Positions 34,028 through 44,555 of a DNA stretch of 64,000 nucleotides are shown here, piece by piece (within the stretch, counting starts at the first letter, position 1; every line of letters begins with the position of its first letter). The DNA lies in NCBI GenBank assembly GCA_031769625.1, contig JAUIMM010000566.1, forward strand, positions 2,795,001 through 2,859,000, written 5' to 3'. Both the position numbers and the translations under genes were made by a program. The notes beneath the pieces were generated by a model. The model saw only the letters and a list, made by a program, of their open reading frames with translations, did no database searches and was not told where the DNA came from. The stretch comes from Taudactylus pleione (Eukaryota > Chordata > Amphibia > Anura > Myobatrachidae).

Positions 34028-35044
34028 GGTCCCGGGGGTTTTCCAGCTCTGTGGTGCGTACCATGTTGCGAGCTCGGAAACCGTCTTCCGCGAGGATATA
34101 CCATCGCGTGTGGCATACGTTCTTCCAGTGGTGTCGACCGAGAGGTTATGCACCGCGGGAGTTTCGTCTGTCTCGGATTCTCGCCTTCCTGCAAGCGGGA
34201 CTAGATCATGGGCTTCGCCTTGCTTCTTTGAAGGTACAGGTTTCGGCCCTATCTGTCTGGTTTCACCGTAGGATTGCTACAATCCCGGATGTGTGCACCT
34301 TTATGCAGGGTGTTCTCCGCATTCAGCCGCCCTTTGTTCCACCTGTGGCGCCTTGGGATTTGGCTGTGGTCCTGAGGGCTCTCCAAGGACCGCCGTTTGA
34401 ACCACTGGGCTCAGTGGATCTTAAATGGCTAACAGCTAAGACTGTTTTCCTTCTGGCCATTGCTTCGGCCAGACGTGTTTCTGAGTTAGGGGCTCTTTCT
34501 TGTAGACCCCCTTTCTTGGTTTTTTATGGGAACAGGGCAGTGCTCCGCACTCGGCCCGAGTTTCTTCCCAAAGTTGTTTCCCAGTTTCATATTAACGAGG
34601 AAATAGTTGTTCCGGGCCTTTAACTCACCGGGTCTTTCCGTGGGTGAGGCCTCTTTGGATGTTGTGCGGGCCTTAAGGACTTATGTTGACCGCACTTCTT
34701 CGTTTAGGAAGTCGGACGCTTTGTTTGTCCTCTTTGGCTTCCGTAAAAAGGGTTGGCCTGCTTCAAAGCAAACTTTGGCAGCCTGGATCCGTATGGCTAT
34801 TTCTGAAGCTTATCTTCATGAAGGCCTACCGGTCCCTCCTTCTCTGAAGGCTCATTCCACTAGGTCTGTGGGTCCTTCGTGGGCAGCTCGACGTGGTGCC
34901 TCGGCAGTTCAGATCTGCAAGGCTGCTACGTGGTCTTCTGTCCATACCTTCGTGAGGTATTACAGGTTTGACACCTTCGCCTCTCAGGATGCTTCCTTCG
35001 GGCGGCGGATTCTCCTTTCTGCACAGGAGCGTCCCCACCCTTAA
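34021..35044 (+). pseudogene. DIRS tyrosine recombinase, single frameshift
   Basis: Site-specific recombinase that inserts the circular DNA copy. It starts at ATG 34021, overlapping the polymerase stop. The N-terminal SAM-like domain (SARIYHRVWHTFFQWC, LASLKVQVSALSVW) is followed by the catalytic domain: first Arg in ASARRVSEL (34463-34489), HxxR in KAHSTRS (34846-34866), and the nucleophilic Tyr in VHTFVRYYRFDTFA (about 34950-34985). An extra G near 34613-34617 stops the first frame at 34623; the rest is open in the next frame (34607-35044). All four catalytic positions are present in the two halves, so only this frameshift separates it from an open gene. It would end about 25 bp before the internal complementary region. 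Confidence 0.9.
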
Positions 35045-35068
35045 AGGATACTGCTTTGGGACATCCCC

Positions 35069-35176
35069 AAGGTATCCTGTGGATACCCTATGGACCCTGA
35101 AGTAGAAAATATGAGATATGGTAAGAACTTACCCTTGTTATCTCTATTTCTACGAAGTCCATAGGGTTCCACAGGA
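35069..35176. repeat. DIRS internal complementary region
   Basis: The first half (CCTGTGGATACCCTATGGAC...AGTAGAAAA) is the inverse of the left outer terminus. The second half (TATGAGATATGG...CCATAGGGTTCCACAGGA) is the inverse of the right outer terminus. Together they give the expected junction of a circular intermediate. Confidence 0.92.
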
Positions 35177-35321
35177 CTCCCGCCCTGTCGCACCTGTGCT
35201 GCAGATGGGCTTTGCTCTGGTCACCGGTTTTCCGTCTCCCTCTGGTGAGAATGTGATTCTTGTATGTGTCCAGATCTTTGTTCTCTCTCTTCCTTCTCCT
35301 CCTCCGGCCTATGGCTTGGTA

Positions 35322-35509
35322 ACTAACTGAGGTGCCTTGGCCCGGGGGCGGGGTATAGGAGGGGGACCTAGTGCATCCTGGGAGGCTGAAAGCTTAACTC
35401 TTTGGTGCCCTGCGACTGACGTCACACCTATACCCCAAGGTATCCTGTGGAACCCTATGGACTTCGTAGAAATAGAGATAACAAGGGTAAGTTCTTACCA
35501 TATCTCATA
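35322..35509. repeat. DIRS right inverted terminal repeat
   Basis: AACTGAGGTGCCTTGGCCCG through ACCCTATGGACTTCG, plus about 30 extra outer bases (GAGATAACAAGGGTAAG...CATATCTCATA). The outer bases are mirrored only in the internal complementary region. Confidence 0.9.
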
Positions 35510-35560
35510 TTGTTTACAATTATAAAGCGCATTGATTTATGCTGTAGTTATAGGAGTAGA
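35510..35560 (+). repeat. LINE/SINE 3'-tail-like fragment, right part
   Basis: TTACAATTATAAAGCGCATTGA is the likely continuation of 29611-29701 across the DIRS insertion. Confidence 0.5.
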
Positions 35561-35576
35561 AGCTTAAAAACAATTA

Positions 35577-36511
35577 CCGTATATACTCGAGTATAAGCCG
35601 AGTTTTTCAGCACAAAAAATGTGCTGAAAAAGTACCCCCTCGGCTTATACTCGAGTCAAGTGTAGCGCTGACCGGACGGAGTTCGGTCAGCGCTACACAC
35701 TGCCAAACACACAGCCGCCGGAGCCGGCAGCTGCGTGTTTGGTGTAATCAGCAGCCGCTGAGAGTCTGTCAGACTCTCAGCGGCTGCTGCTGCTCCCACT
35801 GCGGGAGCCATCTTCCGGCTCCCGCAGTGGGTGATGGGAGACACGTCATCATGACGACGTCTCTCCCATGCAAAGCGGCCGGAGGAGCAGACAGCGGCGG
35901 GACCAGGAGCGGGAGTTTAAGGTAAGTGTTTATTTTTTTTTTATTCTTTTCACATCTCTCTCTACTAGGGGGGGGACTACAGGGGGCACTACCAGGGGGC
36001 GATGACTACAGGGGGCACTACCAAGGGGCATTATCAGGGGGCGATTACTACAGGGGGCACTAAAAGGGGGGATTACCACTGGGGGAACTACAAGGGGGGG
36101 ATTACTACAGGGGGCACTACCAGGGGGGGATTACTACAGGGGGGGATTACTACAGGGGGCACTAAAAGGGGGGATTACCACTGGGGGAACTACCAGGGGA
36201 GGATTACTACAGGGGGCACTACCAGTGGGGGATTACTACAGGGGGCACTAAAAGGGGGATTACTACTGGGGCTACTATCAGGGGGGGATTACTACTGGAG
36301 GCACTGAAAGGGGGGATTACCACTGGGTGCACTACCAGGAGGGATTACTACTGGGGGCACAACCAGGGGGAATTACTACTGGGGGCACTACCAGCTGCTG
36401 CCATTTTCCACACTAGGCTTATACTCGAGTCAGTAAGTTTTCCCAGTTTTTTGGGGTAAAAGTAGGTACCTCGGCTTATATTCGGGTCGACTTATACTCG
36501 AGTATATACGG
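35577..36511. mobile_element. TA-flanked DNA element with multiple terminal-repeat copies
   Basis: Starts CCGTATATACTCGAGTATAA and ends CTCGAGTATATACGG, with TA on both sides (35575-35576, 36512-36513), as in Tc1/mariner-like elements. Further copies of the CGGCTTATACTCGAGTC end motif lie inside at 35640-35658, 36415-36432 and 36472-36500. It contains a GC-rich fold-back (35670-35870) and a minisatellite. No transposase. Confidence 0.8.
35958..36390. repeat. Minisatellite inside the TA element
   Basis: Tandem 21-28-bp units such as GATTACTACAGGGGGCACTA and GATTACCACTGGGGGAACTA, about 17 copies with variable G-run length. This produces the Gly/Thr-rich frame at 36002-36307, which is not a gene. 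Confidence 0.9.
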
Positions 36512-36513
36512 TA

Positions 36514-36967
36514 AATAATACGTTTCCTAGGGCTAAAGTCACCGGTAAAAAAAAGCATGATTTGTGTTGACAATGGGTAAGAGGCGTGAGTGTATTCTAT
36601 GGTCTTTGTGGTTACAGTCACTTTGCCCATCCATCTCTGATATCTGATTATATCACAGATCATGTCTCATCTATGATGAATTCTTTTACTTTAAGGGGTT
36701 TTCCACTTTCAAATGACTACTTCAGCATCTTACTCATGCTCTCCTGCAGTTTGTATTAAATACCTTGTTTTATGTCTGGCTGAGTGAAACCTTTATATAT
36801 TGTTTATTTTTTGGACAAATAGCTCCTCTGAGCATAAAATGATTACAAATTATTACAAAAAGTATATGTATAATAACTACTATGCTAATCACTATAACAA
36901 ATTATTATAGACAATCATATTATTATCCTTTATTATTCTCCTTCATTCATATAATACCGCCAAAACA
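36514..36967. other. Unassigned AT-rich sequence
   Basis: No recognised feature. Confidence 0.35.
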
Positions 36968-37172
36968 TACAATGGAGAATTTATGAAGTGCGGCTTCTGT
37001 AAGCCGCTGCTTCCCGGCGGGTTACAAGTGAGTATTTAAAACGGCACCGCTGTCAGTGTTAAGCACACTCCGGACTTTACACTGACTGCGGGTGCCGTTT
37101 TAAATATACAGTAGACCCGCAACCCGCTGGGAAGCAGCGGTTTACAGATGCCGCTGCTTCGTAAATTCTGCC
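36968..37172. mobile_element. Palindromic MITE (about 205 bp)
   Basis: The left arm (GAGAATTTATGAAGTGCGGC, GTAAGCCGCTGCTTCCC) pairs with the right arm (GGGAAGCAGCGGTTTAC, GCCGCTGCTTCGTAAATTC). An inner palindrome (TTTAAAACGGCACC with GGTGCCGTTTTAAA) surrounds a centre near 37070. Non-coding; target duplication unclear. Confidence 0.8.
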
Positions 37173-37520
37173 CACACTGTCTTACAGACAACAGTTAACC
37201 TACATGTACTGTATGTTTTTGGCATGTGTGAAGAGAGTGGAGCATCCGGAGGAAACTCACAAAAACACGGGAATAACATACAAACTACATATACAGTAGC
37301 TAATGTCACACTATATTGTAACTGCAGCTATTAATTTAACACCAGTGAAAATGGGACCTAAACAGTGTCTTACAGACAACAGTGAACGTATAAGTATGTA
37401 CTTGGCATGCAAATACGGGAACAACATACAAAGTCCTTATACAGTAGATAATGTCCCACTGTACTGTACAGTAACTACAGTTATTCATTTACCACCAGTG
37501 AAAATGGGGCCTAAAGGTTT
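37173..37520. repeat. Two-copy direct repeat
   Basis: TGTCTTACAGACAACAGT (37178 and 37365), AACATACAAA (37276 and 37424) and CCAGTGAAAATGGG(A/G)CCTAAA (37342 and 37494) recur in the same order, giving a diverged tandem duplication of about 150-185 bp. The GGAGGAAACTCACAAAAACA segment (37249-37268) resembles a motif widespread in vertebrate repeats. Confidence 0.65.
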
Positions 37521-38780
37521 CCCATGGTAAAATAAGAATACGCATAGAAATCGCACACACATAAAACTAAGTCTGGTTTTTGATGTGCACTAAGTTAATA
37601 CAGTGATATTGTGAAATAAAGGCAAATAGATGTAAAAAAATATATATATGTTTATATTGTCGAAGCCGGATAATTGACTGGGACAGGATTGGTTTAAAAT
37701 TAGATCTGCGCGACGCCATTTTGCGAATGGCAATGAGACGACATTTTGCGACTGTCCGCCAAGCGCCATTTTAGTGAAACTGGCCATTATAAGTACATAC
37801 GGCGATGCTATTATTTAGCGTTGTGCGATACCCACGCAATAGAAAGAAGTTAAAAGTCCTCACCATGTAAATACAGACAGTCACTGAAACATATAAAATG
37901 ATTATCCCTGCAAAACACGTACCATAGTGTAGTCCACAAAATACATAGTCGCACAGCGCTAACTAGCATCTTTTCTCAATTCCCCAATACTTACACACTG
38001 CACACTTACATAAAAGGTTCCCTAGTTCCCTAGTATTAAAGTGTAATATTCAAGGTTTATTCAGTAATTATTAATGTTGTGAAATAAAGATTATTTGATA
38101 TCTAAGGTTTAGTACATGGTAAGCAGACCGTGTTTGGTGTTGTACTGATCCACTGTGTCTCAGCAGATTTCCGGTATCATCGGTGAGAAGATTGGAACAT
38201 GCGTCTGCAAACTATGGACTATAGAGAGTTAAAACATTAAAATGTACTCAGCAGCTTAGATTAGCATGCAGCGGGAAAAAGGACACAAAGGGCAGTTGGA
38301 GGCTATTTGTGTCTTTTGAATTGACCTATGAACTATCCTGTAACAGAAGCACCTTTAAGAAGAACCAATGGAATCATACCAAACTTGTCTATTGTATTGC
38401 CTATCCCTGCAAGAGTAAATATGTGCGCTCTCTGACCCCAGTCTGGAGTCTTATTGCTGTGCCCCGTACGGAGGTTTCTAATACTGATGCCGGTATCTGG
38501 GCCCAGAGCGCGTGCATATATATATCAACTGTACCTTGGGTCTGTATGATTTATTTGCGCTAATTGTCTTTAGATCACAGCGTGTAACCATCTGTTTTTA
38601 TATTGAATAATAACTTTTTGTGCGTTGGAACCACATTCAAAGTCTGAAAGCATTTAATTACTGTGCGAATCATTACGCTAAATAGCGACAATTTTAGAAG
38701 GTATGGGCAGGATTTTAGGAGGTATAGACAGGATTGCATAGAGGTTTTAATCAGGTATCGATAGTATACACAGCGTATAT
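37521..38780. other. Unassigned sequence
   Basis: No gene or mobile-element end recognised in 1.26 kb. Confidence 0.35.
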
Positions 38781-38781
38781 A

Positions 38782-38837
38782 TGCCGGGTTTGTATATTTT
38801 ATATATATATATATATATAAAATATACAAACCCGGCA
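38782..38837. repeat. Perfect 56-bp palindrome with (AT)n core
   Basis: TGCCGGGTTTGTATATTTTA, then (TA)n, then the exact inverse ending AAACCCGGCA. It can form a cruciform. The right half plus about 70 bp of flank recurs at 39545-39630. Confidence 0.9.
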
Positions 38838-39093
38838 CCCACTTTTCAAACTAATTCCTTTGAATACAGGGAATGTTAATTCCAAAATATTGTAATAATT
38901 TGTCAAGCTGACCTGCCACTTCATTGTCTTCCCATCTGGCCAGTCCCTACACTGACTCTCAGATATATGATCTGTGCTCTGCCACATTTGGCTCAAATTT
39001 GAAGCATGATTATGGGTCCTGGCTTAAAGAGACAGTACCACACCCAGGGATATCAGTTAATAAGCATCTGGGAATAAGCTGACAAAGTTTGTC

Positions 39094-39425
39094 TTAAGCC
39101 GCATATCCACTAGCAGATATTAATGACCGATTGCATGATTACGACATCATAATCGTGCAATCGCTAATCAATCGTGCATGAAAATGTCGAAATCAACCAG
39201 CGATGGGCGCTCCCGCTGGTCGTTTTCGACATCAATCATCGGCTGAACATGCTGCTCAATCTGCCGATAACGACATATTAACCATGTTCAGGGATGAGGG
39301 AGGGTGCCTACACTGAACGACATATCTTTCAGTGTAGGCACTGCAGGGGAAGAGGAACAACTGTACGATTGCAATGTTGTCATCGTACTGTCGTTCCACT
39401 ATCTGCTAGTGGATATGTACCTTAA
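39094..39425. mobile_element. MITE with TTAA flanks
   Basis: The element is 39098-39421. The terminal repeat CATATCCACTAGCAGATA lies near the left end and its inverse TATCTGCTAGTGGATATG near the right, with TTAA on both sides (39094-39097, 39422-39425). TTAA fits piggyBac-type targeting, but a TTA/TAA Harbinger-type reading is also possible. It holds internal inverted repeats (GATTACGACATCATAATCG; CTACACTGAA with TTCAGTGTAG). Confidence 0.8.
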
Positions 39426-39544
39426 CATTTGATAAGCAGGGTGCCGTAGCAAGTGTGACTACAAGTTTTAAATAAATGACAGGCTTAATCCACAACACTT
39501 AACCAGTTGAGGTGCTCTTGGTATGTGACCACACCATCTACATA

Positions 39545-39628
39545 AAAAATATCATACAAACTCGGCACTCCCCTACTTTTCAAACTGTAATTCCTTTGAA
39601 TACAGGGAATGTTATTTCCAAAAATATT

Positions 39629-39630
<2 letters not shown>
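39545..39630. repeat. Second copy of the 38826-38900 repeat
   Basis: CATACAAACTCGGCAC, then ACTTTTCAAACTG and CCTTTGAATACAGGGAATGT, matching 38826-38895 with small differences. Both copies adjoin (AT)n or (CT)n tracts. Confidence 0.75.
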
Positions 39631-39688
<58 letters not shown>

Positions 39689-39727
39689 CATATATATATA
39701 AAATATATATATATATATATATATATA
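39631..39727. repeat. (CT)n followed by (AT)n microsatellite
   Basis: About 35 bp of (TC)n, then about 60 bp of (TA)n. This creates the Tyr/Ile and Arg/Glu repeat frames, which are not genes. Confidence 0.95.
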
Positions 39728-40756
39728 GTAGAATTGAATCTTTGTAAATATACTGCAATTTAGAGATAAACTTTGACCTGTATTATCAAATCTAAATCAC
39801 TAGTTGTGAAATGTAACAAGGTGCTGACTACAAGTAAGGAACACAGAGCCATATGGTAATGATTCACCCTCCATGCAGCAAATGTATAGTCGGCACATGC
39901 TCCTCCCATCCCAAGTATAGGGCCCTGCCAGAGCCATGCCACAGCAACACTACAGTATCTTCAGCCCCAGCATGCGCCAGTTCTACCATTACACCTATAT
40001 ACATCACAATTCTCCTGACTATTTGCTACCCTCGCCGTACCCTTGGTGCTTTCTTATTCCCATTCACCCCATGCTTTGGCAGGTAGTATAGCTGAGATCT
40101 GGGCCTGAGAATGTCAAGCTCCATGTGGCAGCCTATGGGCACTTTTTGCCTATCTTCACTCTGCTTCCCCCTGAATATTAAGCTCATGGCATCCTCACCC
40201 GAGATCACAAATTGTATCTGTATGGCATTTAAATCCTCTCAATACTTCCTTTAGAATGAATGCTCCAAATCTGTCTCGGGTACCTCCAACTGCAAAGAAT
40301 TCCAGATGAGGTGACACACCTTCTGACAGCCAGAAGGGCTATTGTATGTCACATGACAGGTACTTTCTGACAGGTACTTTCTTGCTAATACTTGAAGACG
40401 AAAACTGTAACGTGATATAAACCAGCTTTTAATAACACTTCTCACACTGGCTGTATGAAGGTGTGTTGTCTAATCTGGAATTATTTCCAATTGTTGGCTT
40501 GTGTAGTGCGGTTGGGATTGGAACAATGTATACCAGATCTGCGGTTATGGTGTCTGTGATGGAGGGGTGCAGTAAGGGGGCACTTGTGGTGAGGAGAGCG
40601 GGGCTAATGCAGAGTGAGTTCTGCGTCAGATTGCAGCATAGCTCATGTGATTTTGCTCTGCCCTTGCTCATATGTGAGATTGCAGATATGCACCCATCTG
40701 TCACTTACAACTCCTCACGACTAGAGAGATTGGATGGGGACAGGACAGTATTGCGT
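39728..40756. other. Unassigned sequence flanking the LINE nest
   Basis: No recognised gene. Open frames on both strands near 40463-40704 overlap and show no motif. Confidence 0.35.
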
Positions 40757-40825
40757 ATGATGAGTATTGTCAAGCTTGTTTATGCAAATGTGGATTATGC
40801 AGACCTGTTAGGTCTTTTGTATAAT
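40757..40825. repeat. Left 69-bp target duplication of nested LINE
   Basis: Matches 55411-55479 at 66 of 69 positions by eye. The two copies flank the LINE exactly at its 3' tail (40826) and its inferred 5' end (55410). Confidence 0.85.
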
Positions 40826-41328
40826 TTATATATTTATTTATTAACAGCTTCTTATATAACGCAGCAAAATCCGTTGCGCTTTACAATTTTAATCGGCATT
40901 AACATTTTACTGGGTTGTAAAAGACATACATACATTTATAAAAGACATATGTAAAAGACATACATAAAGGTAAGAGGGCCCTGCTCGCAATCTTACAATC
41001 TATAGGGAAATAGGTGTTAATACACAAGGATAGGTGCTACATATTGCAAATTGGTCCATTCCGATTGCAGATGTTCTTGGTGGGCTGTATAATCCAATCA
41101 CACTGGAATATTGGCCTTGGGTTAGGAGGATGTTAAATTGAAGAAAGAGAAGATGTGATAGGTGTTTACTATAAGAAGGGAGTTAGATAGGGAAGCTGTA
41201 AAAGGTTATTTGGGCGGTCCTGGAAAAGAGTTAGATAGGGAAGCTATAAAAGGTTGGCGGACGGTCCTGGAATCTGATAAGCTTGTCTGAAGATGTAAGT
41301 TTTCAGAGAACGCTTGAATGTTTGGAAA

Positions 41329-42060
41329 CTAGTGGAAAGTCTTATTGTGCATGGGAGGGCATTCTACAGGGTGGGTGCAGCCCGAAAAAAGTCCTGTAAC
41401 CATGCATGGGAACAAGTAATGCGCGGGGATGAGAGACGCAGATGTATGTTGGTGTGGTTTGGTTAATAGCTTTATGTGTGAGTGTAAAAATTTTCTAAAT
41501 TGAATACGGTAGAAGACCGTCAGCCAATGGAGAGACTGACAAAGTGGATTAGCAGACATTGAACGTTTGGTGAGAAAGATCAACCTCGCAGCTGCATTCA
41601 AAATGGATTGTAGTGGGGAGAGCCTGTTTTTGGGAAGACCAATAAGGAGACTATTGCAATAGTCAATGCGGGAAATAATGAGTGCATGTATTAGAGTTTT
41701 TGCAGTGTCTTGCGTAAGATATGGTCGAATTTTGGCTATGTTTTTTAGATGTATGTAACAGGATTTAGAGACAGATTGAATGTGGGGAACAAAAGACAGT
41801 TCAGACTCAAGGATGACACCTAGGCAGCAAGCTTGTGGGGTGAGGTTGATTGTCGAGTTGTCAACAGTAATAGAGATATCAGGTTGGTAACTACTATTGG
41901 CCGGTGGAAATATAATTAATTCTGTTTTGGATATATTAAGTTTGAGGTGGCGAGATGACATCCAAGATGAAATGGCAGAAATAAATTCAGTGACACGGAC
42001 CAGCACAGATGGTGACAAATCTGGGGAGGATAGGTAAATTTGAGTATCGTCCGCGTATAA
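41329..42060 (-). pseudogene. LINE RT catalytic box and C-terminal part
   Basis: [18 protein letters not shown] leads into [33 protein letters not shown] and LNAAARLIF. This is the palm/thumb region of the LINE reverse transcriptase. The catalytic YADD is intact. It is separated from the motif-A part by the inserted plus-strand LINE tail (42229-42516). The frame ends at 41329, after which only 3' UTR follows. Confidence 0.87.
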
Positions 42061-42228
42061 TTTATACTGAAAACCAAAAGAGTTGATTAGTTTGCCGAGA
42101 GAGGTGGTATAGATTGAGAAAAGCAGAGGACCTACGACTGAGCCTTGTGGTACTCCAACTGATAGAGGTAGCGAAGTGGAGGTAGAATCAGAAAAGGAAC
42201 AGTGAAAGAGCGATTAGATACTTTAGAA

Positions 42229-42516
42229 TGTAAGCTCTCACGAGCAGGGACCTCTTCCCTCATGTGCTTCTCTTTACATTTTCTTCTACTCTTTACTCCC
42301 CATAAGGGCACCTAACACGTGACTGCCAACTCCCGGCTGCTTAGTGTGAGTGCTTTAATCGTTATTGCAGCAATGTATATAAATTGTGTCCTTGTCCTGC
42401 ACTGTAATGTATTGTAAGTTACTTGTTTCTTGTTCACTTATTAGATCTATGTACTATGTAAGGCGCTGCGGAACACTTGTGGCGCCATATAAATAAAGGA
42501 TAATAATAATAATACT
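42229..42516 (+). mobile_element. 5'-truncated L2-like LINE 3' end, inserted antisense in the LINE
   Basis: The plus strand TAGAATGTAAGCTCTCACGA through GGCGCCATATAAATAAAGGA and (TAA)n matches the complement of 10060-10345 almost base for base. It therefore belongs to the LINE family of the 10-kb copy, in opposite orientation to the host LINE. It interrupts the host LINE between its YADD and motif-A regions. Confidence 0.92.
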
Positions 42517-42851
42517 GTATGTAGAAAGAAAACCAATATAGGGCTGTGTCTTGAAGACCTAGGGATTGTAGTGTTTGTATGAGAAGAGAGTGGTCAACAG
42601 TGTCAAAGTCAGCAGAGAGATCTAGATGAATTAGAAGTGAATAATGGCCTTTAGCCTTGGCAGTGAACAGATTATTTACTACCTTAGTCAGTGCTGTATC
42701 AGTGGAGTGTTGGGAACGAAAGCCTGACTGAAGTGGGCCCAATAAGTTGTGGGTGTTAAGAAAGTGTGTGAGGCCAGTGTAGGCAAGTCTCTCCAGTAGC
42801 TTGGAGGGGCAAGGGAGCTGGGAGATAGGACGGTAATTTGAGAGAGAGTTA
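42434..42851 (-). pseudogene. LINE RT fingers/palm fragment left of the Harbinger insertion
   Basis: The frame reads [20 protein letters not shown], then [20 protein letters not shown] and the motif-A Asp in [15 protein letters not shown]. It directly continues the 52760-52857 fragment (IPHLTKICNISFSTG ... VITPILKK) on the far side of the Harbinger element. The Leu/Asn-rich start lies at the TTA duplication. The frame continues into 42434-42516, which is the antisense LINE tail, so its last part is not LINE-encoded. Confidence 0.87.
42849..42851. repeat. Left TTA target duplication of Harbinger
   Basis: TTA, repeated at 52734-52736. Confidence 0.85.
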
Positions 42852-43837
42852 AGGTGCTCACACACATACCGATGTGCTCACGATCCGATTTCTTGTCATA
42901 TTTCCTCATGAACTTTCACGGGAGCTCCCTTGCCGTCGTGATAACGATTTTGCCCAAAAATCACCCAATCTGTTTTACGATCTGACGATCTATCAGATCA
43001 TATGCATCGTGAGATTGGCTATAACAAATCGTGAGTTAAAAAAAAAAAAACAGGTTCTTGACTATTGGTGGGAAATTTAAATAGTCATAACAATGGGAGG
43101 GGCTATCTAGGGCGTATAAACAGCAGGAACCCTTTCAACTCTGTGTACATTCTGCTCTGCTACTAGTGAGGCTAGGTGTATTCCTGCTGAATCCTGTACA
43201 TTGCTACTGTACTCTTTGTATGTGGCTTGCCTTTTACAAAGTTTATTCTACCTGCAAGTGTGTGCTACCTACCTGCATTCTATCCTGTTCCTGAATTCTG
43301 TGCTGATGGATCCCTATCGGTTTAGAGTGTTGGTCGCTGAAGCTGGTGTCTGGGAGATTAGGAAGAGGGCCCAGCGAAGAAGGACGAGAGCATGCTGGTC
43401 TAAAGAGTGGCTGCTACAAAGGGATACCCGCTCTCACATGTCCATGCTGATGGAGATCAAGGAGAACAACCCGGAGGATTATCGCAACTACCTGCGCATG
43501 GATGATGCCGCCTTCCAGGAATTGCTGCATCTGGTGACCCCCCACATCCAGAGACAAGACACAGGGTTGCGGAGGGCAATCCCTGCTGAAGATAGACTGG
43601 TGGCTACCCTAAGGTACCTGGCTACAGGAAGGTCACTTTAAGACCTGAAGTTTGGGACACTCATCTCACCTCAGTCCTTGGGCGTCATCATTCCGGAGAC
43701 CTGCAAAGCCATCGTAAAAGTGCTGCAGTACCAGTATTGCAAGGTAAGTTAAAAAAAGACACCACACATTTTTTCCTTGTTTAAAGAAAAAAAATTGTTT
43801 TTATTTGTTAAATATTGTTTAAAATTTTAATTTTTAA

Positions 43838-44022
43838 CTGTGCCAATAAGGCAGAAAACTGTGCTGCATAGCAGCCATCTTATGTACACAACAGTACATA
43901 ACAGTGCCAATCAGGCAGAAAACTGTGCTGCATAGCAGCCATCTTGTGTACACAACAGTACATAACAGTGCCAATCAGACAGAAAACTGTGCTGCATAGC
44001 AGCCATCTTGTGTACACAACTC
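43838..44022. repeat. Three-copy tandem repeat (about 69 bp) in Harbinger transposase intron
   Basis: Units with GTGCCAAT(A/C)AG(G/A)CAGAAAACTG, GCATAGCAGCCATCTT and GTACACAAC. About 2.7 copies with few mismatches. Confidence 0.92.
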
Positions 44023-44076
44023 TACAACAACATTTGAACAATACAGAGCCACTGTGGCCAAAAAAAACTTGCAAAC

Positions 44077-44555
44077 TATGAGCCTGATTCAGAGGCGGAC
44101 ACTCTGAAAAAGCGCTCGCTCTGAATCAGAGCGTTTGTCGTTTTTTTTGTGTGGCCTCCTGGCCGCTCGCTTAGCTGTGGGTGACAACCTGGCCAGGTGA
44201 TGGTCACGATGGTCGCGACCATCGGGGCTTGTGGCGAGACCCTTGTGGTATGGTCTTGTTCCCGCAAGCCCCAGTGAGTTTTCGGCGAGTGATGTCATCA
44301 CGAGTGATGTCAGTGGGGCCGCCCCCAAACGGCAGGCGTTCCTTCGGGAATGCCTCCATTTGGCCAGCCACCCCTCCTGCCCGCCTCCAAAACGGGGCAA
44401 GCTGCCAATCAAAATTGACAGCTGCCCCGCTTTGGTGCAGAGTGCCTGTCGCTAGTTGAGTCTCGCTCATGCACACGTCGGAGCCGGCTCCGGCTTGCGC
44501 ATGCGCATCGGCCAAACATCGACCCACTCGCGAGCCGGTCTGAATCAGGCCCTAT
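44077..44555. mobile_element. CpG-rich palindromic MITE (CATTCAGA family), copy 3
   Basis: The element is 44080-44552: GAGCCTGATTCAGAGGCGG at the left and CCGGTCTGAATCAGGCCC at the right, flanked by TAT (44077-44079, 44553-44555). It lies in the Harbinger transposase intron. Internal blocks match copies at 22679 and 54750. Confidence 0.88.

Larger units (their letters stand above)
29702..35509 (+). mobile_element. DIRS-type tyrosine-recombinase retrotransposon (5.8 kb)
   Basis: Left and right inverted terminal repeats (29702-29857 and 35322-35509) flank gag, RT/RNase H plus methyltransferase-like, and tyrosine recombinase frames on the plus strand. An internal complementary region at 35069-35176 joins the complement of the left outer end (TACCCTATGGACCCTGAAGT) to the complement of the right outer end (GAGATATGGTAAGAACTTAC). 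That is the DIRS-1 arrangement, in which a circular intermediate is integrated by the recombinase without target duplication. Lesions: a frameshift in gag, an internal RT deletion and a frameshift in the recombinase. Ends were set from the join inside the complementary region, accurate to about 2 bp. Confidence 0.93.

Noticed and set aside
43201..43305. Upstream extension of the Harbinger transposase start
   Set aside because: The frame is open before ATG 43306, but the extra residues (MLLYSLYVACLL...) are hydrophobic and unlike the family; MDPYRFRVLV is the plausible start.
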